A stretch of 36,442 bases of DNA from Gonium pectorale (Eukaryota; Chlorophyta; Chlorophyceae; Chlamydomonadales; Volvocaceae), in assembly GCA_001584585.1 (NCBI GenBank), contig LSYV01000004.1, positions 3,543,691-3,580,132 on the forward strand, given 5' to 3'. Both the position numbers and the translations under genes were made by a program. Below the pieces are notes generated by a model. The model ran no database searches. It was not told where the DNA came from and saw nothing but the letters and a program-made list of their open reading frames with translations. How positions within the stretch are numbered: position 1 is the stretch's first letter; the number at the start of each line of letters is the position of its first letter. Shown here piece after piece: positions 19,304 through 30,078 of this stretch.

Positions 19304-22300
19304 ATGGAGCGCGGGGACTACGGCGCCCTTGGCCGATCCCGTTACGATGGCGCTGGGGCCCCGGCAGCGGCGGGTAGCCCGGTTCACAATGCAGCTGGTA
19401 GCCCGGTCTCTCATCAGGAGCAGCAGCACGCATTCCAAGGAGCTCTGTACACGGCGGGCCACCCTCTCCAGGAGCGGCATCAGCAGCAGCAGCAGCCGCT
19501 CCAGCTACTCTCGCCAGCATCCCAAGAAGCAGCAGCGGCTGCGCAGGTCCTCATCCAGCACCCCGACCGCTCGTTCGTCGAAATGCTGGCAGACATCCTG
19601 ACGGACGGCGCGCCCGACCCGCCGCCCCCGCCGCTGCAGATCCCGTTGTTCGGGATGGCGCACCCGCCGCCGCCGCAGCCCCAGCAGCAGGTCGCGGCAC
19701 GTTTGCAGTTCTCGCAGCAGCCAGGCCGGCACTACCCACAGCCACTACCGCCGCCTCATCAACCCCCACACCCGCAGCACGACGAGGCCCAGTCGTACGG
19801 ACCCGTACGGCACACACCGGTGCAGCACTCACCCCCTCAGCACCAGCACGTCCTGCCTGGAGTCATGCATGCGGGTGAGCAGCATTACCGGCCCTATGGA
19901 CCTGGCCTGCCGTGCGGCCAGATGTATGGACCACCGGTCCCGATGTCATCGCCATCGCAATCAGGACCACTGGCAGCCGCTGTCGCCGGCGCCGCCGGTG
20001 TGCTGCTCCCGCCACCGCCGACCCTCCTGGGACAGTCCGCAGGCTCCCCAGTGGTCCAGCAGGCGGCAGCGGCGGCGGCGCAGGCAGCCACGTACCATTC
20101 CCAGCAAGCGGGACCAGGTGTGTTGGGGCCGTGCGTGATGCATATGGAAGCGCTCTACACAGCCGGGCGCAGGGGGGCAGAGCAGGAGCAGTAACACTGC
20201 CGGCGGCCCGTGATCCCATATGTAGATCCAGGACCAGAAGTAGGGTGTGTGCCTGTGTGTGTGCCGCCCCATCGGTCACCGGGATGGCGGAGGGGCTGAG
20301 GAGACAGGCGCAGGGCCCTGCAAATCACGCGGTGGCGCGTGTCGCACCCTCCCCCCCGAGGACTGCACGCGGCACTCGCACAGCACGCGTCGCTGGCTAG
20401 CGCAGTCGTCGTCTCCCAGCCCGCCTTGCGCCTGGCGACCTCCCAACCTGCGTCGCGCCCGAACCACCCCCGGCCTATCCCACGGGCCTGCAGGGCCGGC
20501 CGGCGTGGGCGTGCCCCTGGCCGCCATGCTGTCCCGCCTCGGCGATTACTACCCTGCTGTGTACGGCGAGCTTCACCGTGCGCTGTGCAGCGGAGTGCCC
20601 CCCGCGGACGAGTGGCCCGCGCGGGAGGCCGACGCCAAGTTCCAGGTCGTATTTGCGCGCCAGCGGATCCAGGCGAGTGGCGTGCCCAACACAGTGAGCG
20701 CGGCGGGGAGCGGCTAGGATAACCCCCACCCCACTCGAGCGATCAGAACGTGTGGGCTTCGTGAAAGTCCCTGGGTCAGGTGTTGTAGATCCTCAAACTG
20801 CTGCGTGGCGGTGCATGGCGCTGGGAGGAAGTTGGGGGCAGAAGCTGCTAGCGCGCGCTGGACAGCCGGAGCCCCTTTGGGGCTCTGTACGCGGCATGAA
20901 CGGATCCGACACCCAACACGCTGTCCCGAAGCCCGCTGCCCCTCCTCCGCTGGACCCACGCGACAGAGAGGTGGTATGGGCAGCGTGACCGCCGCGACGG
21001 GCAGCACGCTGCGCCGGTGCGCTCGCAGGGAGGACGGCCCGGGGGCTGGCGGCCCGGAGCCCGGCGTCGGCTGCTGGGGGCCAGCCCCCTCCCTGGCGCC
21101 CGCGCCGCTTGCTCCTCCGGCGGCTGCGCCCTCCTCCGGCCCTCCGCTGCCCCCTCCCTCCACCCGTATGCTGCTGGAGGCCAAGGGGAAGCTGCATGGC
21201 AACTGGCAGTGGCCCGACGGTACCCCCGTCAGCCGCTACTACTGGGCCGCGCCGGGGGGTCTGACCGAGCAGCAGGTGCGGCAGACACCAGGGAGGTCCC
21301 GTCTGCGGCGGGCGGGCAGGTCTGCTCGTATGCCACGTACCCAGTGGCCCTACTGGAGACGTCGCGCCTCTTCGGGTTTTGTAAGTCCGTAGCGGTAGCT
21401 TCCCTGTCTCTGCTTGCTGCTTCTGGCACCCAGCTACTAGCCCGCCACCACCGGCCGCGCGCCGTGGCCAGAGTGCCAGGGCCGCCGCCGCTCCTGGTTA
21501 TCCAGAACGTTGACGTGGTGGCGGACTCGTCTCCCCCCTCTGGTACTGCCCTCGCCAGCGCTCGTCAGCACCGCCACGCTTGCTTGCAAAGCCAGGCCCC
21601 TCGGGTCCCCTCGGGTCCTTGTCCATCCCTGTCCATCCCTGTCCGCCTGAGGACTCCTTAGCACTCGCTCGATCGCTCGCTCATGCAGGGCTTGCTTTCG
21701 GTTCTTTGCTCCGAGCACTCGGGGCCATTCGGGGCCACTCGGGGCCCCGTCCACGTGGTTTTTTCCCCCGTCTCCCACTTCCTCCCTCCCCTCTCCCCCC
21801 ACAGGCGCTGGATCTGCTTGGCAGCCCTGCGGATGCGAGGCTCAGCCGGGCGCGGCCAAAGGGCAGCAGCGAGGAGGTCTGGTACCACAACGACGCGGTG
21901 CTCATCATCGCGCCGTCGCCCGGTGGATCCACACGGGACAGAAAGCCGGCCGGCGGCGGTGCCGGCGGTGGGGGCCCGGCCTCGGCGGCGGCGACGGCAA
22001 CGGCTGCTGCTGCGGCGGCGGCGGCGGCAGGGAAGCGCCGTGAGGCGGAGCCAGAGGCCGACGGGGCGGCGGACGGTGGCCCCGCCTATGCATCAAGGTA
22101 TGGCAGAAGGCTGAAGCGCATCTGAAAATCTTGGTGTGTGGGCAAACGAAGGCCGGCTAGGTACCATTGCTCTAGCTGAGATGTCGTTTGTTCTGCCCCC
22201 GATAGCGCCTTGCGGTGTGGCGGAAGGCATGTTCTTTTCGGGGGGCCTGGGGATCAGACGCCGCCATGCCTTGGGGAGACGGCGGAAGGCATGTCATTTG

Positions 22301-25300
22301 GGTGGGGGGGACTGGGGAGGAGACCCCGCCATGCCTTGGGGAGACGGCGAAAGGCATGTCATTTGGGGGGGACTGGGGAGGAGACGCCGCCATGCCTTGG
22401 GGAGACGGCGAAAGGCATGTCATTTGGGGGGGACTGGGGAGGAGACCCCGCCATGCCTTGGGGAGACTGGGGAGGAGACCCCGCCATGCCTTGGGGAGAC
22501 GGCCACACACACAGACGGCCATCACAACCCCCGCGACGCCTCACAGCCCTACGGGCTTCCCCCCCGCCCCTCCGCTCCCCCCCTCATGCCCACCCTTCTG
22601 TTTTTTCCAAAAGCACATGCCTGTCGGGCGTCTCCCCTCCCCTCGCCCCCATGCCCGCCCAGCGGAGATTTCCCGAGCGAGTCTCCACGACCGGCACCGC
22701 CCTCCCCCCTGGAGCGCCGCGGCCGGCAGTGGCGGCTGGCGGTGGCCTCCAACTGCGTGTACCTGTTCATGGAGGCGGTGGCACACGCAAACATGCAGGC
22801 GGGGAGGGGCGGGTTGGGGCGGGTGGGGTGGGGCGGGGCACGCGCACGCGCACGCGCACTCCCGTGCACGCTGGCTCTCTGGGCCTGCTGATGTTATCAC
22901 TGCCCCTGTCCCTGCCCCTGGCCGGGCATAGCGAGCCGCCGGCTGTAAGCGCGCGCCGCTGTATGTACTACCCATGCCTTGATGGGTCCGCCCGTGCCGC
23001 CGCATGCTGCGCGCCCGCAGGCCCTGGAGGCGCTGCTCCCGATGCTTCCGCAGCGCGAGGGCGGCGGAGGCGGCGGTGTGGACTGGGAGCGCGTGCACGC
23101 GGGTGGGGAGCGGCGCTCGCCCCTGCACACGGCGGTGGAGCTGCACAGGGTCTGGTGGGCTGGGAGTGGGTTGGGAGCGGGTTGGGAGTGGGTGGGCTGG
23201 AAGGAAGCGAGCATGCTCGCTGGAGAAGCTCCAGCTGCGCAACCTCGGCCGACCTAGCACGCCGCCAGAGTCTGGTGGGTGGGTGGCGCAGTCGGTGCCA
23301 GGGTGCCTGGGGGGGGTCAGGGCCACCGCGCGGCGATGCAGTGCGGGGGGCTGCCGTCGGGGGCGATGCGTGTGGCTGCCACGTGTGGAGGGGGCATGGC
23401 CGCGTGGGCTGGCCGGCTGGCAGGCAGGCAGGAGCCATGCTTGCAAGCGGGCAGGCGTTGTTCCCTAACCTGCCCTAGTCTTGCCGACTTGACCCTTGGC
23501 CCGGACAGCATGTTCAGTGCGGTTACTGGCGGACGGTGAGGCAGGGCAGGGCGTTTCGATTAACACGTTGTGAATTTACGGGCTTTAGGGGTTTGGGGAG
23601 TTAGGGCACTCGCCTGGGTGGGCACTCGCCTTCACCTTCACTTGCTTTTACCAGTAGGCCCGCGCTGCGGAGCGAGCAGGCAACACCGACCAAGTCGCAA
23701 GCGGGTGCCCCGTTTGTTTGTTCGATCGTTGGTTCCCTCCCGGCGCCCGATTGAGCAGGCCGCCCCTCAGCGGGCCGCGCTACCCCACCGGATACTACAC
23801 AGTGCCCGACATGCCCGTACCCGTTCGCCTGCGGCTGGTGCGCTGGCTGCTGCGGGTGTCCACACCGGTGCCGCCGCACGCGCCGCTGTCGCCGCAGCAG
23901 CGGCGGCGGCGCACCGCCGCCGCTGGTGCTGATGCTGCTACTGCTGGCGGCAGCGCAGTCGCCGCCGACGGCGGCGGCGGTGGACGGCAGCAGGGCGGTG
24001 GTCGCCGCGGCGCCCCCGCGGGCGGCAGCGGGCAGCAGCCCTGTTCGCGCAGCCCAGCCACTTGTGCGCCGCCACCGCCGCCGCCAACGGCCGCCCGCTC
24101 GGAGCTGCTGATGGCACGAAACACCAACCGGTGAGTTGTCGCTTGTGCGGGGGTTGGCACCATGACCCATGCCGGCGACACCCGAACGCCGGGTGACGCG
24201 CGAGTGTGTGGCCCTAATTGGGGATACATTATCTGCGCTAATGAGGATCCGACAGCAGGCAAAACATGGCAAGAAGAGCGGTGTGCGTGTCGTGAGGCGA
24301 GGCTTGGCGTGTCAGTGACGGGTCGTTGCCGCGGCGCTGCCAATGCCGCACCCCCTCATGCCTCTTTGAAGGAGCACGCAGCGTCTTGCACACCGCGCAA
24401 ACCTGCTGGGGTCCCTTCTGGTCAGGGCGCCTATGCCCCACATACCTGGCTCCGCGGGCGTCTCCGCGCAACTCACACAGAACAAGAAATACACATACAT
24501 GCGTGCTTCTGTTTCTGCTTCTGCTAACCTGCCTATTTGATAGCAGCACACTGTTACGTGTTGATCGTCTAGATGACGTGGAACAACAGACACACACAGC
24601 TTGCTTGCCCGTTTCTGCACGCCCCCGCAGCTCGGTGCCGCTGCTGACGCTGATGCGCCACGCCGACAGCGACGGCCGGGACTGGTCGCCGCTGGTGGTG
24701 GAGCTGTGCGCCCACATGGCCTTCCAAGACTACGCAGCGGCGGACAGCAAGAAGGGTGCGGAGTGCCGGGGAACGAAGGGCGCAGGGCGGCGAGGCCGGA
24801 AGGTGGAAGGCAGGGACAGCCAGCAGGCCGGGGCTGCAGGGAACTGGGCGGGAGGGGTCATTGCTGCTATGCTTCAAATGAGGGGGCGGACACTTAGGGG
24901 TGCGTGTGGCGTGGGCAAGCGTATGGCCGCGTGTCAGGGCGCGGCGGAGGGGCGGAAGGGGCGGGGAGCAAATGGACTAAGGTGCGTCGGCGGGCGACCG
25001 GGTCGGGCAACATCCTGCATCCAGCGCGCAGAAGGTGCGGCAGGGGTTTTGGAGCGGTTACAGGTGTTGAGGCGAGAAAGGGCGAAGACAACGGGAGGGA
25101 CAGGTAGCCCTCCCGTGATGGGGGTTGCCCTGTGTATGCGAAGGCCACATGTGCTGCGGGCGCGAGATGAAGGAACCGGGAGGGGTGCGTGTGTGGATTC
25201 AAAGTGCTTGTCGTCGTCGCGTAGCCTCGCTCTGCGTCGCCCCCACTCCTGGGCGATCCCAGCCTGCAGGCCCCTCCCTCCGCCACCGCAGGCTGGTACC

Positions 25301-25893
25301 CGCACCACATGGCCTCCTCGCCGGGGAGCCGACCCTGGGCCACGAAGCCACCCGAGCCTGAACCCGCTGCGCCCACCGACCCCACTGTCGCTTCCGCCTC
25401 CGCCTCCACCTCGCGCCGCTTCGCCGCACACGGCTCTCCGTCGGAGCGCGGGGAGGCGGAGCCCGCCATTCCCCTGCCCGGCAGCCGGGGCTGTCTGCGG
25501 GAGCTGCTGCGGCAGCTGTTGAGGATGGCGGCGGAGGAGCTGCAGGCCAGGGCGGCGGCAGAGGCGGGGGGAGGGGCCGGCAGCAGCCGCGGCGGCGGCG
25601 GCACTGGCACCGGCGCCGACCCGAAGCGAAGGCGCAAATCACTCACAGGTGCGGACGTTATCAAGTTGGCTGCTGCTCATTAGATGTGCTTGGACGGCGT
25701 GTCAAAAATCTACCGTTTTCACCTTGGGTCTGGTGCCGTGTGCCCGAAAGCAAGGCGCTGGAGCCGGCGGCATGAGACGCATCTGCATAATACGTGCATT
25801 AATGTGCAAACCACCACCCTTTTCTCCCGTGACGGCCGCGCAGTTGAGGACGATCCCCTCGCGGCTCCCAACCAGCATGGACCGGCCCCTCAG

Positions 25894-25924
<31 letters not shown>

Positions 25925-26720
25925 GCCTGGTGTCCGACCTGCTGTTCCACCTGCGCTCCAGCCATTACGACGGCCGCCTGCTGGACGAGCTGGCGGCGGA
26001 ACAGGTACGGCACCATGCACATGCACGCGGTCGCGGTCGCAGTCCGTACGGCGTATGCGGTTTTGCGCTCTTACGTCCTAGATATGTGGGTGCGAGAGAA
26101 GCACAGGCAGGGAAGCCACCAGGAGTGTGTTTGACGAGAGACGGACGGACTTGGGGTTTGAGCACGTTGGCTGCGTCGTCCATGTCATGCGATCACGCTC
26201 GATTGTGCCGTACGTTGCTTCGCCGGCGTGCATGATTAGCTCAAAAGGTATCTGTCCTTACTCAAGCTGATAGTTGAGTAGTTATGGGCGCTCTGGCACC
26301 TACCACACATGCCCCTTGCGCGGCTGTGCGCAGGGCATCCACGTGCAGGCGGCGGAGCCGACCGTCCCCAGCGGCGCGTTTGCCATGTGCAAGCTGTTCG
26401 AGGCCCTGGAGGAGATGTCGGCACGCGAAGCGGTGGGGGCTGCGATGGAGACCGACGTCGGCGCGGCGAACGAGGCCGGCGCGGAGGGCGGCAGTCCTGT
26501 GCCCCTGGCGGGGCCTTGCGCCGCCGGAGCTGCGTCGGGGTGGGCGGAACCCGGTGGGCGAGGCCGGGCGTCGAGGAAGGGCCGTGCGGGCGGCCTGCGC
26601 GGCGGCGGGGCGGGCGTGAGGGTGGCGGGCGGCGGCGGGACCCGGCGGCGGCGGGGCAGGGGCAGGGGCAGGCAGCCTTCGCCGGAGCCCGATGGGAGCA
26701 GCAGCAGCGCCGACCCGTGA
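19304..26720 (+). CDS. Unrecognised 11-exon gene, copy A (about 1088 aa)
   Basis: The exons are 19304-20117, 20494-20672, 20967-21275, 21805-22097, 22663-22798, 23021-23154, 23759-24130, 24631-24755, 25292-25648, 25844-26004 and 26334-26720 (TGA). All phases match (1,0,0,2,0,2,2,1,1,0). Donors after exons 2 and 5 are GC. The exon 3 acceptor was chosen by phase. Residues 1-271 are Gln/Pro/Ala-rich and contain RSFVEMLADILTDGAPDPPP. Folded-looking parts follow: RLGDYYPAVYGELHRAL (exon 2), MLLEAKGKLHGNWQWPDGTP (exon 3), EEVWYHNDAVLIIAP (exon 4), WRLAVASNCVYLFMEAVAHA (exon 5), VPVRLRLVRWLLRVSTP (exon 7), PLLTLMRHADSDGRDW and VVELCAHMAFQDYAAAD (exon 8), CLRELLRQLLRMAAEELQAR (exon 9), LVSDLLFHLRSSHYDGRLLD (exon 10) and FAMCKLFEALEEMSAREA (exon 11). 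The tail is Gly/Arg-rich. No catalytic motif, signal peptide or membrane span was seen. Helical repeats and a Q/P-rich N-terminus hint at a nuclear scaffold; this is inference. Confidence 0.8.
21320..21804 (+). other. Optional extra coding segment in intron 3 of copy A
   Basis: Between exons 3 and 4 of copy A a 61-base block (21320-21380) has a CAG acceptor and a consensus GTAAGT donor. It encodes VCSYATYPVALLETSRLFGF, which looks like real protein. It enters in phase 0 and leaves in phase 1. An acceptor at 21687-21688 then restores the frame of exon 4 if translation runs from 21689 straight into 21805, adding 59 residues in total. Copy B has no counterpart of the 61-base block and joins exon 3 to exon 4 directly. 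It could be an alternative exon, or a remnant lost in B. Confidence 0.4.
22229..22505. repeat. Minisatellite of about 61 bp in intron 4 of copy A
   Basis: The unit contains CCATGCCTTGGGGAGACGG. It starts at 22264, 22329, 22390, 22451 and 22484, giving spacings of 65, 61, 61 and 33. The matching intron of copy B (around 32640-32710) has a single diverged unit, so the array expanded after the duplication. It creates long artefactual open frames on both strands. Confidence 0.9.
22838..22862. repeat. GCACGC simple repeat
   Basis: A run of (G)CACGC units lies in the GC-donor intron after exon 5 of copy A. It is absent from the same intron of copy B. Confidence 0.7.
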
Positions 26721-29372
26721 TGGCGACAACTAACTGGGTTGCGCCGTGCCTGCGCAGCGTGCGCCGCAAAGATACTATACGAAGCAGGGACTAGACGTCC
26801 ATTGCCGCCGCTTGCAGGCAGCTTTATACACTGCCGTACTTTCGTACTCGCAAGCATGCAAATGCAAGGGGTGCCCAAGTCGCCGCAGCCTGTTGCGCGC
26901 GACACGTCATGTCGGGGCAGACCCGTTCTCCGGGCTCCGTTCCGGTGTACACAACATGCGACGCCACGCCTCTCTTGCGCCACCCTATGTGCGACATCAG
27001 TCGCCCAGGCTCCAAGCGGCAGTGCTGTATCCGATCAGGATGCATCCCAGAGGGCGGCCCCCTTGCTGCAACGCACCGGGGCGGCGCCCTCCTCCTCACC
27101 AGCTTGATTAACGCGGGGATCCCCAGGCCACCTTGCATTCTTATGCACACGTGTGCGCAACAATAGGAGCCCTCCCCAAACGTCTCTGACGGACGTGCAC
27201 CCTGTAACCCGCACCCATCCTGCCAAGCAGCCCTTGCAGCCGCAAGAGGCTACATACTGCTCCAGCACCCAAGCTCAAGGCGCTACCCAACGCCTCCTTA
27301 CACGTCCTGATCCGAACATAAAGCACTTACAAATCCACATGCAATGATCACGGGTACACGGCAGGCCCCCACGCCGCCTACCTCTAGCTACAGGGCCAGG
27401 CAGGGCGCTAGGACGGCATCCCAACGAGAAAACAGCCCTACAGGCAGGAGGCTGCTTCTTGAGAGAACGGCCTCGAGCCGTCTGTGATGCATTGAGACAC
27501 CCTCACACCCGCATCGAGCGCGTCTGGGTGACAGGCGCTACAGTGCGGTTGTTGCCGTACGACACCCCTACGTATGTACGACATGTACGCAACGGGGCAG
27601 GTGAAGGGCATTTAGTAACTGATTCAACGCACGCAGGCTCAGGCGCGCCCCGCAATGGCCGCACCGCCGGAGTGGGCGGGAGCGTCGATGTCCATTTTCT
27701 CCGCGATGGGGGGGGTCTGTGGTGGTAGGTAGCTGCGGAAACGGAGCGCAACGCTTGCGGTAGATGCGACGACCAGCTCAGCGGTAGCGCCAGGCTGCGG
27801 CGGCGGCAACCAGCGGGCGTATATAGGTTGCTGCATCGCACTCTTAACACCTGTTCGTTTATCTCTTCACGTCTCAACCTTCGGAATGAACGTGGTATAT
27901 GCGTAACGAGGTGAGATGCCGCCGGTCACCGTGCCGGTCACTCCCTTGCTGGGAAGTGTTGTTTCCCCCCGTCCGGCTTCGGGGGTGAGTGGTGGTGAGG
28001 TTTGGATGTGGTGATTGCTGCATCGAGTGCACACATCGCAAAGCTTGTTAATTCGCTGGCGGAGGCTGCTTGCCTTGGAGGGAGTGGTTGAAGCTGGTAC
28101 ACTAATTGACGTCTGGGAGTCGCTGGCTTGCCTGGGAGGGAGTTATGCCACGGAGTTATGCCCTCAGACGAACTACTTACCATCTACCCATGGCCACACC
28201 GGCTTTGACGGGTACCTGTTACATCTGTAACATCTGTTGTGGGACTGGGCCGTGCCACGCGTTTCATGGACACGCCTGGACCACTTGCATAAGAGGCAAA
28301 GGGTAGTGCAGCAGAGGGCTGCAGGTCGCTCGGTACCCGTATCAGGGCTGCACGAACTACGGTAGCCGGCCGCCGCCGCTCCCCTGTCGCTGCAAATCCT
28401 GTGACGCTGGTCTAGCTAGCACTCGCGGCAGCGCGTGAGGTTCTGCATGCTGTGCAGTAGCTAATGGAAGCAGGAGCAGACGGATCGCGGATCCATGTCG
28501 AGGAGCGTACGGATCACGGTGCGTGGCTTTCGGCTTGGGGTGTGGTGCACGGGATGGTACGGCAAATGGGACAAGGTCACCAAAGTTGCCTGTAGCATTC
28601 GCGCCGGGTGTGAACCACACAAGGCATCATGGAATGACGGGGATAGAACATAACCGACCGACGCCCCTTCCCGAATGTTCCCCGGTGGTCATCAATTTTT
28701 TCTACCTTCTTTGGTGGCCACAAGGCCATCATGAGGACACCAAGCTCCGTTGTCGCACCGCCTGTCCAGCGCCGCGCGCACCCAGGCGCCTGCTCGATTG
28801 GGGCTACCAGTCGGCCGCGTATTGGGTTGGCTAGGGCGGCCAGGGCCGCAGTTTTTTTCTTGAGGACTGCCGCTGTCGGCGGCCCCTGGCTTTCGCTGTT
28901 TCACACCACCATTGGCAGACATACGGCGCGCCAGACCCTGGAAAGGGGGCAGCCGCAGCACCCAGCAGCGCACGAACGTGGGGCGCTCCGTTGGCTGGAG
29001 CTGCTGGAGGGCACCGGCGCTTGACCTCGCCGAATGGCCTGCGGCCGCCGACGCTGCGGGTTACGGGAGTGGAAGGCAGCAAAAGGAGTGCTGGTGCTGA
29101 CGTGCCTGTGGTCTCGGCATAGTGCGATGCTTGCCAACGCGCCGAGGCGCGAGGCTCATGGCACTCGAGGCAGCATGCCACTGGGGCTCCTGTGCACTAC
29201 TACGCGATGGTGCAGTGTGTAAATGTATGCAGAGTTACTTATAGATTAGTTATACGTTATGGTTAGCGGAAGCCGGTCGCGGGTTGAGACATCTGCATGC
29301 AAGGACCGGCAGTGAAAAAAACAAGCCGCGGGTCCTTCCACATTCATTTTAATCAGCGCCCCAAGCATGAGC
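26721..29372. other. Spacer between the two tandem copies
   Basis: No gene is firmly supported. It contains the 3' flank of copy A, a candidate TGTAA signal at 27203-27207, and a TATATA at 27820-27825. The TATATA lies about 125 bases before a minus-strand ATG at 27695 in good context (GAGAAAATGG), which opens a 18-residue frame MDIDAPAHSGGAAIAGRA. No second exon could be joined to it. Frames around 28357-29181 on both strands show no motif. Confidence 0.45.
27203..27207 (+). terminator. Candidate polyadenylation signal TGTAA for copy A
   Basis: TGTAA is the usual polyadenylation signal of volvocine algae. This is the first clear one found after the copy A stop at 26720, about 480 bases downstream, a plausible 3' UTR length. 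Copy B's 3' end is outside the window, so it cannot be compared. Confidence 0.35.
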
Positions 29373-30078
29373 GTACTTGTGGAGGGCTTACAAGGTTGCG
29401 CACGAGGCATCCGTGAACTTCACGGTTTCGCACCACCGTATCATTTTTGCCTCGACGTTAGCTTTCATCCTCTGTAAATCATTATGTGTTCGTTTATTTG
29501 GATCAGCAGGATCACGTGTGTGTCGTTATCAGGTTGCAGCTACGCCAGCTAGCAGCGAAGGCGCCGTTGAGCGCTTGGCGAAACAACACACAGAGAATAC
29601 AGGTGCGAGCGCCGAGGGATGATACCGCTATTTCACTTTTATGTTTTGGTGGCGACAGCAGGTAGTTGACAAATTGGCCCATGCCGTTGCAACAGGCCCC
29701 CACCAGGGGCCCGGCGGGCGCAGCGTCAAATAGGGCCTACACCGTGTCACAGACGGCTTCACATTCACCTCATGTGCATGTGCGTTTGCGGGGACGCCGT
29801 CCCCCGTGGGCACAGTTCGCGCCTTGCGCGCCAAGCGCCCCAAACACTAAAGCAGCCGTTGTCGTGGCCGTTGTTGACCCGCCCTGTTTGCGCACACGCG
29901 TGCAGCCATCACATCGCGCATCCGCGCTCGTGCTCCGATTGAGCGCCAAGCTCCGAGGTCGCAGCAGCAGCGCACCGGCCGGCCTGACCCGCGCCTGCAG
30001 CGCGCTGGCGCACGTAGGCGCTCCACCCTCCGCTGCTGGTCGCTTCCTCTGCTCGCGGCGCTGTTACGCTGCGGCCGC
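29373..30078 (+). promoter_or_regulatory. Duplicated upstream region and 5' leader of copy B
   Basis: It matches 18650-19303 before copy A, weakly at the left and strongly over the last 150 bases, including GCGGCCGC directly before the ATG. Retention of this stretch in both units suggests that the promoter was duplicated with the gene. Confidence 0.5.

Noticed and set aside
19440..19780. CAG-rich stretches as a pathogenic-type or CRISPR-like repeat
   Set aside because: They are short, irregular Gln/Pro codon runs within exon 1, with no spacer-repeat structure.
23215..23275. Extra exon between exons 6 and 7 of copy A (LEKLQLRNLGRP frame)
   Set aside because: No acceptor gives the right phase, and exon 6 joins exon 7 directly in matching phase 2 in both copies.
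22541..23446. Minus-strand frame of 301 residues
   Set aside because: Antisense to exons 5 and 6 and their introns, Pro/Arg/His-rich, and not supported by splice signals or motifs.
22210..23478. Long plus-strand frame of 422 residues across the minisatellite and exons 5-6 of copy A
   Set aside because: It runs through the repeat array and two well-supported exons in a different frame, with Gly/Arg/His-rich translation. GC-rich repeats without TA-containing codons stay open by chance.
24894..25664. Minus-strand frame antisense to exon 9 of copy A, also present in copy B (34825-35586)
   Set aside because: Its apparent conservation between copies is explained by the conserved exon on the other strand.
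19304..26720. Assignment of the tandem gene to TAF2, VARL/SAND (RegA-like) or ubiquitin-protease families
   Set aside because: Single short stretches recalled these families, but motif order and key residues do not fit. The gene is left unnamed.
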